Shown here: positions 1 through 11,400 of the stretch, piece by piece
Layout: each line of letters begins with the position of its first letter
Position numbering within the stretch: the first letter of the stretch is position 1
NCBI GenBank assembly: GCA_031308135.1
Contig: JAHLJT010009436.1
Location: 122,952,786 to 123,016,785 of the forward strand
Direction: 5' to 3'
Length of the DNA stretch: 64,000 bases
Source of the DNA: Acheta domesticus
Lineage: Eukaryota > Arthropoda > Insecta > Orthoptera > Gryllidae
Translations under genes and position numbers: made by a program
Notes under the pieces: generated by a model
The model's database searches: none
What the model was told of the DNA's origin: nothing
Seen by the model: the letters and a program-made list of their open reading frames with translations, nothing else

Positions 1-53
1 GATAAATACTAGGTACTAATTAAAGAAATACTAACATGCATGATCAGTATATA

Positions 54-642
54 CACTGCCGGTCAAAAGTTTTTGGACACCCATTAAAGATTTTTTCTTA
101 GCACACTGTATTTGGCCTTATAGTGCAGTCTAAACCTAGGGCACTGAAGTAGGTTCTTTATCTTGTGTAAATAAACATTTCTTAGCATTCCTTGTATCTC
201 CACTCAAGAGTATTCATTGATGCAGTGTTACGTGGCCAGGAAAGTCGCAGATTGCTGTCATGTTCTACAGAGTTCAGACTGTAGGTACACCACAGTTTGT
301 GGTTCATGGTGGTTGAGAAATAAAAAAATCTCAAACAAATTTGTAAAATAATTCATTGAAGCTATTGTTTGTAAGAAACTCATGAACGGGATATCAAGAA
401 TCATCAAGAAAGTTATTCCAACAAATGTAGCTTTATTTTATGAAAAGACAATGTAACAAATTTATTTTTATTAAGATAAATGTTTCAGTTTATTGTAAAT
501 ATATAAATTTTTGGCCTAAGATACGTGGATAATATAATAGTCAATGACCACAGTGTGTAGTAAATGTGTTATTACTTTCTCAATCTTTTTTGTCTCAAAT
601 TTGAAATTATTAGGAGTGTCCAAACACTTTTGACCAGCAATG
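54..642. mobile_element. Tc1/mariner-like element remnant or MITE
   Basis: The ends form imperfect terminal inverted repeats of about 30 bp. The left end begins CACTGCCGGTCAAAAGTTTT and the right end, read inward, begins CATTGCTGGTCAAAAGTGTT. Each end is flanked by TA (52-53 and 643-644), the target duplication of the Tc1/mariner superfamily. The 589-bp interior has no transposase frame that I can recognise, so it is a non-autonomous or internally deleted copy. Confidence 0.7.
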
Positions 643-644
643 TA

Positions 645-1011
645 TGTATGTAGGTATGTATCTATGTTGTGTATTGGAATGTATATTTTCTGTATTGGGA
701 CCCTACACAAATTACTGACCTGTCTTACCCAATATAGTGTATGATATAGCATTTATCCCTAGTCTCTCGTGCTGAGGGTTTTTGAGACAGTGTCCCATCT
801 GTCTTCTTTTACTTTATTTCGTTCAGTTTGGTGTTGGGTTCGGATTCTCCCTCTCCTTTTTTGGAGGCAGCCCTGAGGCCCATCTATTTATGTAATGTTA
901 CATACTTAATGACATAAACCATTTTGATTTTAAAAAAATACACAAAGAAGTTTTTTGAACTATCTCTTATGTCATCAATATTTACATTACATATGGTTAA
1001 ACATTATTGAA
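645..1011. other. Unassigned AT-rich spacer
   Basis: Nothing recognisable is seen here. Short frames are broken and show no domain motif. Confidence 0.4.
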
Positions 1012-1415
1012 TTTATAAGAACAAGTGCTTCAAATTATTTCTTATAAAGTTTCTGAAAAATTCAAAAGTTTTCTGTGAAAATGACCTCAAGTTAGTGCAT
1101 CTTCAGAAACACTCAAACTTTTTCTCAATAACAACACCAAATTTTTCAATGAAAATTTGCATAAGAAAATAAGTTTTATTTTTCTATAATATTTTTAAAG
1201 TTATATTTTGATTCTACCATTGGGGTATGAAAAAATTAAGATAATGTGAAAAAATTTCTTTTAGGTATCAGTAGGAAGCAGCTGAGAAGAGGGTGGGGCA
1301 AAACTGATAAGTTTGCCCCACTACTGAGATTGGAACACAGCCCAGACTATTGATATTAGAAAACTAACTAGCACAAGAAAGTCCTGTAATTTTGTATCAT
1401 CACTAGTTTCTTTTC
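1012..1415 (+). repeat. R285 repeat family, diverged 3'-end copy
   Basis: It shares the order of blocks seen in better copies: a 'crossing' segment with TTTTCTGTGAAAATGA, a 'CTCCAAATTTTTCAA'-type box, a TTAAAGTTATATTTTGATTCTA segment, and an end reading GAAAGTCCTGTAATTTTGTATCATCACTAGTTT. It is the most diverged copy in the window. Confidence 0.55.
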
Positions 1416-4400
1416 TTGATATTGGTAACTCCTAAAACACCCTTTAGAGCCTCCTAGCCAACTACAGTAGCTACTTATGAGTGAGAGTATTTTTCTAATA
1501 GGGAAGGGTAAGGGTGAAGATAAGATTCATGGTGGTTGGTTCTGTCCCACCATGATTAAACACATAGGGTTGAAGAACGATACTGCCTAGGTGCAATCTG
1601 TAATTGCCAATCCTGCAGGCTCTGATGCCACCCAGGCAAGCCAGCATTGAAAGGGTATAGTTTGTGCTGTAGGGGTATGTGCTGTATGTAGTTTGTGCTG
1701 TATAGTAAAGGTTGCTGTATGGTGAGTGGAAAAGCCTAACATGACACAACACATTGGTAAACAATCGTGTCTCCGTAGGAGTAAAATCCATGGGACTAAG
1801 ATTGCCACTACACATCTGCATTAGTGTTTTCAGCTGTCTGGGTTAAAGAGGAAATACTAATATTAATTTGTATATCTATAGTGTTATGTTTTGTATCATT
1901 GTATCTTAGAATTTGAGTCTTAGGTTGCAAATTTATCTATTTTTATAAATCATTATATTTTCAATGCTTTATTTACTGTATTTTCAATCATGGGTGAACT
2001 TCTTTTATTTTAACAAAATTACTATGTATATTGCAGCATGACAGAGATACCAATTGCAGAGAAGGCATGCACAGAACATAAGCAGTTTTTTACACATTTC
2101 TTCACACTGGAGATTTAATAGAAGTTGTTAAAGTTTGTTCCATACCATAATTTCTTGATATAACTCAATGGTTCAAATCTCTAAAATTAGTTGTTTGGTG
2201 CTCTGATTCCAGTGATTAAAGATCGAGAAGACTCAACGAGATTTTATCCTTAGGTCTGGTTTCCTATCTTATGTACTACCACATACATCAGAGACAGCAC
2301 ACATATGAAATTGAAAGTGCCAATTTTAACACAAGGGCATATTTGTTAACAGTTAATATATTAATAATTATACATCATTAGCATATAAATAATTATAAAT
2401 AGTTAGCATATTAATAATTATAAAGAGTTAATATTCTAATAATTATTAATAGGGCAAATTTTTTTAATGAAGAAGACTATGGCTTCCAAATGCTTTCTGA
2501 GTTGGTCATTCAGCAGATTCTTGGTCAGTCCAGGTACATTCCTGAATTAGTGCTTTCAGAAGCTGGTCCTTAGGAATCTCCAGCTGAAAATTAAACCCTT
2601 ATCTTCTTCACCAATTAATAGGGAATCTGAGAATCTTGTTTCTTAAAAAAAAAAAAGTAGATTTTTGATGTCTTCTTCATCTCCCTCTGGCATTAGACCT
2701 GCTCAGCTGTTGTAACTCCTTGAACACTCCTATCTTGTTTTGGATTTGCAGATGCTCCTTTTCCCTCAAGTTGGGTAGGAATGCAGAGATCTTTAGGAAT
2801 GCAAAGATTTTCCATTTTGGTTACAGAGTCTTTCTATTTATTTCAATATTCTTCTATTTTTTATTTTTGTACAATTTCGAGTTTGGTTCAATTTGTACAA
2901 ATCTCTCAGTTATTTAGTTGTTTTCAATGTCAACAACTAAAACCTGATTATAAGAAAAGAAAAGTTTTCATAAAATTTCTTCAATATTAATATGTGGAGG
3001 CTGATGTTTACAGTTCTTTATGACATTGTCAAGCTCTCTATTAAAAAATTTCATTGAAATCCAATACTTTTACCTAATCCTATTGTTTTGATTGTTTATA
3101 TTTGATTGTATAAATTTATTGTTATTAGTTATATTGTTTACAAGGCTTAACTTCTTAAGGTATAGAAATTTTAGCAATAAAATGTGTAGTTGCATGGAAT
3201 CTATTAATAAACTACTTATCAATTCATATTTGGCAGTACAATAAGAATTTTCAAAAGAAAATTTTGATTAAGCTGATTTTAAACCTTAGAAAAATATCAG
3301 AACCACTACCCTGAAAATATAATATTTTTTTTGCTAGTTCTAGATTTGGCAGAACTACCAAGTTAAAATGACATTGTTCTTTAGCTTAAGGGCAAAGTTG
3401 AAGGCAGTGCCAGAACATTGCCATTGTTAGGCATTAAATCAATTTTGACTCTTTCAGGAAAGTGACCAGTGATGTCCAGCCAGTGTGATATTTTCTTGCA
3501 TAAAATTTTTCATTTATGCTGAATTTAAAATTACTTTTTATTTGTTAATTTATAATTACTTACAACTTACAGAACTGAGATACTGAATACATTACAATAG
3601 AAAATTAGTAAAAACTTTGTAAGCAGCTTTGAGGGGCGAAGGGTGAAGCTCCATGACCTCCCATCTGATTTGCTACTTACTGTGATTCATTCTGTCACAT
3701 TTTTTTTTTTTTACTTTCAAAAAGGACAAATATTTTTCCCCTTAATAAAGTTTACATAGTCATAAGCATTTATAATAACCATTAACCAATTTGATACTTA
3801 ATAGTCATCAGCACTGAAGACAAATCAAAAATGAAAATTGATCTTGATTAATTATCTGATAAAGAGTTACATAACTGATTTAATTCATAATACTGATGGA
3901 TCTGACACCCCTGCTTATTTTTCAGCTATTCAAACTGACACTTCAATGCCTAATAGCTGAACTCAATAATTTGGAGAAAAGAAAAAGAAAGAAAGAAATA
4001 TGAATGATCAGTGATGCTCATTTTGCATCAAGTTACAATACATTTGAAAAGACCGTTTTATTACATTTTTATAATTTATGGCCCTTTCTAATTTTGTCAT
4101 CATAACTGTTGTCTATTTTCTAAGGAATTTAGTGTTGGTACTCTCATGCTCACCTTCCTCCCCATTTACACATTTGGATAAAAAAGCTAGTCACCCTCAT
4201 TAAAAATGACAATTAGAGCCTATTTACTGAATCCATTCGTGATACTTGTGGTTCTTATTGAAGGGACACTAGAAAAAATATAAAATAAACATAATTCACA
4301 ATTTTGAGGAAAAATCCTCTCCTAGTAAACAAATATTTTACTAAAATATTACACAAAACACAAAAATATATTGCAATTGGGAATGCTTTCAGATTTAATT

Positions 4401-4720
4401 TCTTCTGGTTTAACTAATACAAACTGTCGGTAGAATGTAAAACTAACAATGCATAAAAGGGTTTAATTTTTAACGACTCTGGGTAAAAACATTCAGGAAT
4501 TTCAACATTAAGTGATACCAAATTATTAAGATTGAAGAGATAGTTAATTATTTGTAAAGTGATACAACAGTGAAGTAAAACAGAGTTGTTGCTGGAATCT
4601 CAATTTCAAATTTGTTCCATTAGGAGTAAGCTGGTTAATCGCAACTTCGCGACTCTTGGAAAATTCTCGAATCTTTTTTTAAAATTTATTTTGGAACCCA
4701 AATCGGCAATGTTTTTTTGT
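1416..4720. other. AT-rich intergenic DNA without a recognised gene
   Basis: About 3.3 kb upstream of HAT1. It holds short homopurine and homopolymer runs (A12 near 2646, T12 near 3700) and a degenerate tandem repeat at 2335-2455. A small hairpin lies near 1529 (CATGGTGG pairing with CCACCATG). The small ORFs here have no conserved motif and no codon signature. Confidence 0.5.
2335..2455. repeat. Degenerate AT-rich tandem repeat
   Basis: About three copies of a roughly 35-40 bp unit built around TTAGCATATTAATAATTATA are visible in this stretch. It is simple AT-rich satellite-like sequence with no sign of coding. Confidence 0.55.
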
Positions 4721-4725
4721 TTTGT

Positions 4726-4737
4726 TTTCCCGCCAAA
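4726..4737 (+). promoter_or_regulatory. Candidate E2F site
   Basis: The sequence TTTCCCGCCAAA matches the canonical E2F/DP element (TTTSSCGC followed by A-rich sequence). It lies about 0.7 kb upstream of the HAT1 start codon. HAT1 works on newly made histones, so S-phase control by E2F would make sense, but that is inference from motif and position only. Confidence 0.4.
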
Positions 4738-5081
4738 TTTCGTAGTAGTGACTGTAAAATACGTTGATAAGTGGTAATGATTATTGTGTAAACAAATAGA
4801 AGATTCGTTCAATGAAATGTTGCCTTAATACAAAAATGATAAATTGCAGGTACAAGAAACCTCGATAAAACAACTAATTTTTGTCAATTATTATTAAAAT
4901 TACAATGTATTAAAATATGTGACGATGGAAACTTTCACTGTTATGTTCTTTTATACTTATTTAAGTTTTTAAAATTTAAATAAGATCCCTTAATATTGCC
5001 ATATACTAATTGAAATCCACGTATAATATCCAAAGAAATCAGGCTGATTCTTCTTTACTTTGTATTGCGTAGTGTGGTACT

Positions 5082-5090
5082 TTTCGCGCC
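5082..5090 (+). promoter_or_regulatory. Candidate E2F site in HAT1 proximal promoter
   Basis: TTTCGCGCC fits the E2F consensus. It lies about 340 bp upstream of the HAT1 ATG, in the only locally CpG-containing part of an AT-rich region, where the promoter is expected. Together with the site at 4726 it suggests cell-cycle control. Confidence 0.45.
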
Positions 5091-5139
5091 ATTTTGTGCG
5101 TTTCGGTGAAAGAGTTATAAATGCATTGGGGTATTGTCA

Positions 5140-5256
5140 TCTTAAGGCGATTCATATTACATTGACAGTTTAAATTTTTGATGGTTCTTTTAGTTTTGCG
5201 TCTTGACAGGCGAATAAATTGTTAGATCGAAAGCAAGTGTGGGCAAAACACGCGAG
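5140..5256 (+). other. HAT1: Putative HAT1 5' UTR exon
   Basis: A good splice donor (CGCGAG|GTAAAG) at 5256/5257 pairs with an acceptor (TTGTTTGCAG) ending at 5421, two bases before the HAT1 ATG. This suggests a short non-coding first exon and a 165-bp 5' UTR intron (5257-5421). The exon's left edge is not visible from sequence and is only a guess. Confidence 0.35.
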
Positions 5257-5423
5257 GTAAAGTAAGATTTAATGAGATATTTTCGCACTATTAAGTTAGT
5301 GCTGGCTACATTCATGAGTTCAGGTTATCATTAGTACATGTAACAATTTTTAAAAGTGTCCAAACTTTTTGTTGTCATCATCTCTAATGTTTATGGGGGT
5401 GTTTCATATGGTTGTTTGCAGGA

Positions 5424-5493
5424 ATGGCGGTTTCAAAGAAGTCGACGGATTACTACATAACCAATGCCAATGAAGCTCTCGAGTTGAAATTGG
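5424..5493 (+). CDS. HAT1: HAT1 coding exon 1
   Basis: It starts at ATG 5424 (MAVSKKSTDYYITNANEALE). An upstream in-frame TTG at 5412 is not needed, since an acceptor AG ends at 5421. It ends in phase 1 at a G|GTTTGT donor. The last residues, ELEKL-like ELKL, align with the start of the conserved HAT1 N-terminal domain. Confidence 0.88.
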
Positions 5494-8400
5494 GTTTGTA
5501 CACAAAATTGTTATACAACTTGTTACTTGTGAAGATTACACTGTGGGTAACATTTGAACACGATATGGATCTCTATCTGGAAAATAAAACTGAATTTAGT
5601 TATAATTCCACTCTGTTCCGACGTGTTTTCTATTAGGAAATGGTAGCAGTTGTAATGTTTAATTTAATTTTTCGAAAATTAATTTTGAAAAAAGTATATT
5701 CCCCTTTAAACTTAACGATTTCTCTTTTGATAATTAATTTTCAAAATTGTAAGACATTTTCTTGAGAGTGTGATGTTTCAGAAGTTAAAACCACAATTTT
5801 TGTTTTTGCTTGCAGAGAATTTGAGATAGTAATTGTTACGCCAGTTTCTAAAATTCTTATTAAGATTTTGTGTATTCTTTTAGTTATACATGTGGAGATT
5901 TTTATTTCAGTAAGGAAAACTGAAGATATTGAAGATGATAGCCTAGCATTTAATCCTGAAATGACCCATCAAGTATTTGGAGACAGGTAGGAGTTAAACC
6001 AGTTGTTTAGAACATTTAATCTTTTGTATTAATAAAAGATTTTAACGTTCAGTTTCAGAAATGCTTTTAACCTTTTTTTCCCCCCTTAGTGAAACAATTT
6101 TTGGATATAGAGATTTAAAAATCAAGTTGTATTACTCTGCTGCTGCCTTGACAACTTATTTAGGAATTTCATATTCTGCGAAAGCAGATGTTGATAAATT
6201 TGATGGTGTAGAGGTATAAACATATAATATTTTAATATTATTTCTATTAAACATTACATAATAGAACTTATAAACATTTTTCTCTTGTAGGCTGATGATA
6301 TCGAAGGTAATTTGTCAAAAGTTATTCAGCGTGGCTACTTAACAAATTTAGACGATTTCCAAAAGGCTGTATTGAAAGATAATAAGTTCGTACCATTTGG
6401 AGAACTGTTACGCTCTTTTAATATTGAAGCTCGTAAGTATGATAGGATTTATATCTAATAATAATATGGAGAACAAAATCCTGAGAAATTTCTGTTATCA
6501 AAGTTTGAAGAGGAAAATGGCATTTCTTGAAGGATTATTTAATGTTTGATAGGAGAAAATAAACCTTCAAAATCATATGAAGTCTATCAGTGTGATGTCA
6601 AAGTGCCTGGATTTTGCAAATTCCATGAGCGTCTTCAGACCTTTATTCTGTGGTACATTGATGCAGCCAGTTTTATTGATATAGATGATGATAAATGGAA
6701 ATTCTTTGTTGTGTAAGTACAATTCCTTTATAGTGAATCTCTCTAACCTGAAAAGCAGCAAGTTTGAGATAATTTCTTTTAATTTTTAGGTATGAAAAAT
6801 ACAAAGTTAATGGTGATACACTCTACGCAGTGGCAGGATATGCAACAGTGTATGAATATTATGCATATCCTAAAAATATTCGACCAAGAATTGGGCAGAT
6901 TCTGATCCTACCACCTTTTCAAAGGCAGGGTCTTTGTGTCCAGCTATTGAGGGCAATTTATCAACATTATGTGCCTAATCCAGATGTAATAGATATAACA
7001 GGTAAAGTAATCCTGTTTATTTGGTCTTTGTGGACATTCTCAAAAATTTGGTTGTTTCTTGACAAGACTAGCTGTAACTGGCATTTAGTGCTGTTCGAGT
7101 AAAGGGAACACACACAGTGGATTGAAACTTAAATAGTTTTGAGAGGAAGCCGTTGCTGGTCGGGCCTGGCAGTTCTTAGGCATTTACACCAATTGCATGG
7201 CTGGCATACCTAGCATTTTTCTGGTAGTGAAATTTTAAACAAATAATACACCCTGACAAATAAACCCACTTTCTAATAAACAGGATATACCTAAAACAGA
7301 GTTTCACTGTTGAGACATGTGAAATAATTTTCATTTTCTTTTCTGAATTGAAATATTCATGCTTCCTTTTGAATATTTAATGTGTACTGACACTTTCCTA
7401 TTCCAGCTTGCTCTCTAATTTGCTACAAGCCAACATCAACAACTTGCACTCTGGAAAGGTGTGAAGTAATTAAATCTATATTCAAATATTAACTTTTTCA
7501 CCAGAACATGCTAGATTAAAGCAGTCTTGAAATGATTAATCTTGACAGAATGTGTTCCATTTGCACTTATTGATAGTGCGTCGATTCTTTTCTCAAAAGT
7601 ATTTGTGCCAAATTTGGGAGCAATTATTCTTGTTGGTCAAAATTTTTAATGGCACATTAAAATATATACATTGCGTATTTTCAATTTTATATAGTGCCAA
7701 TAAGTGAGGTTTTGTTGATCTAAATAAAATAAAACTAATTAAATACTTTCATTGTTTTGTTTATGATTACCGTCTTTAATGTGTGATCACTCTGAATACA
7801 GAAACAGATAAGGATAATCTTAACTTGTGGGGGTCGCTGCGCGTTGTACTCTTTTGTCAGGATACCAACCTGCGAACAAGTACTGCCGTTCCGCACCATG
7901 CTACCACCAACTTAAGAAAACATACTTATATTTGTATTTATGTGAAAAGAACCTAACCTAATCTTGTAGTATAATGTTATTTTCTCTAATATAAAGGAAA
8001 AATTATACAGCGTGCTTATAAAACAGAGTTAAAAATTATAAAAATACTTTATTTAAAAAAAATCACAAGTTTCAAAAAAGCAATATTGCAATGTTCAAGG
8101 GGAAACAGAAGTGGGTCTCTACCCATCCTCTTGCAATCTTTCTGCCACAAACATTCCATGAGGTGGCTGTCCAAATCACTGCTGTAAACCACTGCATGCG
8201 AGGTGATGTTTTAAAGGGCGCCATTGGCTTTCAGTGGTGTTTGTGGTAACACCAGTTACTGGATTCACAAAATTAAGTGAATGATTCACTGTCATGTGAA
8301 CAAAAGTGTGTTTGGTTAGACCTTGACAACCCCTCCACATATCTGTGATTATAGTTGTTTGAGGTTGCACATGCTGTTGAATCATTGGCAACAAAGTATT

Positions 8401-11400
8401 AGAATCCCTTCTATGTCCAGGGCAAATCTGCAATCTCACTTCGTTAGTTTTGCGATCAATGAGGCCAAGCACCCAGTTACCTTCCACTACACAACCTCTC
8501 TTGTATTTTTGCCGATTTTACACTCGTCAATTTCTACGACCAAATTCAGTCTGCCGATTCTTGGTACTTCCAAATATCTTCTGACCATTGCATCCATTCA
8601 AACCTTGCGCAAAAATGATTGCCACTCCGCAACAGTCTTGTTCGACAATCTTTTCCCTTGGTCGGATCACTGGATCACGGTATCTTTGTATGAATATTAA
8701 TAGGCAAAGCAATACAGAATTTGATGAGCTTGCCCCATAGTTAATTTAACACCTGCAAAAATCGTACCTCTTGTAGCAGGAATTTTTACACGATAATTCT
8801 TCTGGCACGAGAAGTCTCCAAATCCCTTTCCTCTGTTCCCGACAGTGGTTAATAATGCCCTACAATCCGAACATGACATTTGAGTGAGAACGAGTTGATG
8901 TTCACAACACCACTGTACACTCATTTCCTCATTTCCCACAATATTAGACAAACTCGTCCAGTTCATTTTGTGGTTCATGTCGACAACCCTGAATAGTACT
9001 AAAAACCTACTTACATTAGATGGTTGGCAGAACGAACCGCAAATATATATATTTGTTGTGTTGGCATACCTATAGTGACATGTGAAGAACAAAATTTGCT
9101 ATCCCCCCAATTGGTATAGAACAGCCGCAGATTATTAGTCCTTGTTCATGAAGCATTTAACACCACAAAGTGTATTCTTGCCTCTTTAAAATGTTAAGCA
9201 TATTAAACTGTGGGAGATGGAAAATGGGATGGGATTGATAGCTACCAAGCACATAACGCGGTGTTGCCAAACGCACGAGTTTGCAATGTCTACAACTTTC
9301 GCTGCTGCTATTCATGGCACTTTGAAGACATAATGCTACACTGCGACCTTATTCATTGTAAATATGCGAACACTTCTCTAATTTACACGTTTCTAAACAC
9401 AGTTTGACATACCTGAATTTTTATTTATTTATTTATTTATTTATTTATATATATTTTTTTTGTGAAATATAAAAATGGTAGAAAATAGAAATACAGTTGA
9501 TGTTTTTGATGTAAAATATCAGTGTTTTTCTTAAGTGATAGGATACAAACAATTTATTTATTCATTGGAAAGATACTACCTCTCTTTCACAATCAGTTTT
9601 CAGCAGAATTCATTATCATTACTGTAATTCCGTAGTGAAATTATGAAATTTTCGATGTGTTTGGTCATACCCTCGTGAATAGGGGGCGGATTTTTATGCT
9701 CTGAAAAATATACATTTATGACCTAAAAATTCTCAAATATACCCTTTAATATGCACTTATAATTAACATAGATTTCTTTTCTTCTGCAAACCTGTCTTGA
9801 TGAAATTCTTGGAATGAAATGAAAATTTCCTTGGAATGAAAAGATATAGTTTTTGTGCAAACATAATATAATCTACCCTACTTTGCGAGTGAAATAATCG
9901 AAGTAAATATTCACCTTAGTGAAGTACATTGTATGTCTCGTTGAATGTCTTCTGAGTGGTTTAAAAAATATATTCTCAAGAAATATCCCACATTTGCATA
10001 TGTATTTTATCATCTACAGAAAACGAAACGTAAACTGCGACTGGCTCTTTCAAATCAAGAATCTTATGTAATTTCACAATTACATAAGATTCTTTGAAAA
10101 GATGAAACATTTTATAGATTAGTCTCTTTTTTTACGAAATATGCAAAATATGCTGCTATAATTACATGAATATGCACCAACAGGAAAAATTAGCCAAATA
10201 TGCACTAACATATTAATCTATGTAGTATCACGTTCTAACAAAGTGTCGATAAATTTCACTTAGCTATGTCCTGAACTATGGATAAAAATTTGCAAAATCA
10301 TAGAAATCCGCTCCTTACTCATTAATATAGTAGCAGCTTCTTTGATAATTAATAATAATATATTTATTGCTAGCAATAAACTTTACATATTAGTTACAAA
10401 TAAGAGTTCTGGCACACCCTTGAAAGGGCGAAGCTTGTGTTCAAGGGGTTTCAAATAAAAGATCTTAAAAGCAATCATAAATAAATTAATAACATTAAAT
10501 TACATAAAGGATCTTAATGCTAATCTAATGTAAGGATACAAAAATAATATTGCAAAAACAAGAGGAAGATTACAAAATACCTATTACTTGTGTCAGAGGA
10601 TCAGCAAAACTAATATATGAACCGTATAAATCAGAATAGGTCTTATTGAATTAGGACTTTTATTTTGTATTTAAATTGTTTGTAATTTGCTATTGATAAT
10701 TGAGGGTATTTTTCAACAACATTGTTGTATAGTCTTGGGCCAAAATTAGCACCATGATTGTACCCAACAGTTGTAAGAATCTTTGGTTCTAAAAAATGAA
10801 GTGACGGAGCGTCTTATGTGGTAATTATGAGAATATAATGCAAATTTGTTTATTTTTGTGAACATAATTCAGTAAAATATTGAGGTAATTTCCCTTTATG
10901 CTTAGTACTTTGAAGTAGGTAAAAAGGAGATCAGCTGAATAGTCTGTAGGTTTTTTGAGACAAAGTTTGATTATTCATTTTTGGAGCAGATTTATGGGTG
11001 TTAAGATAGATTTACACACTCCTCCCCAGCCAATTAATCCATACTGATATACTGCAAAATAGACTAAATGTAAAAGGTGAGGTGATAAGATCATAAATTT
11101 GTAAATTGTCTAAAGAAAAATTTCCATGTTTATCACTGAAACGTGTAGATTGTTCTTAAAATAACCACAATCGTATCACATTTGTTGTAACCATTGATAT
11201 CAAACCCCAATTAATTGCTGAGCCACGTTTCAGTAAACACGATAACGTCAAAATCCATTGAGAAGCCTTGCAGTAAAGCACATAGTTCTGAAAAGTTTCT
11301 ATTTATGCTACTGATATTAAAGTGATACAATTTAAAATTCAGAGGGGATGAAAAGTTACTTAAGTATTATTGTAGTAATTTAGGTCATCAAATGATATTG

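Noticed and set aside
5412..5423. Earlier HAT1 start at the in-frame TTG 5412
   Set aside because: TTG is an unlikely initiator, and a good splice acceptor ends at 5421, inside that extension.
8323..8700. 125-codon plus frame over the Merlin pseudogene
   Set aside because: Shadow of the minus-strand transposase.
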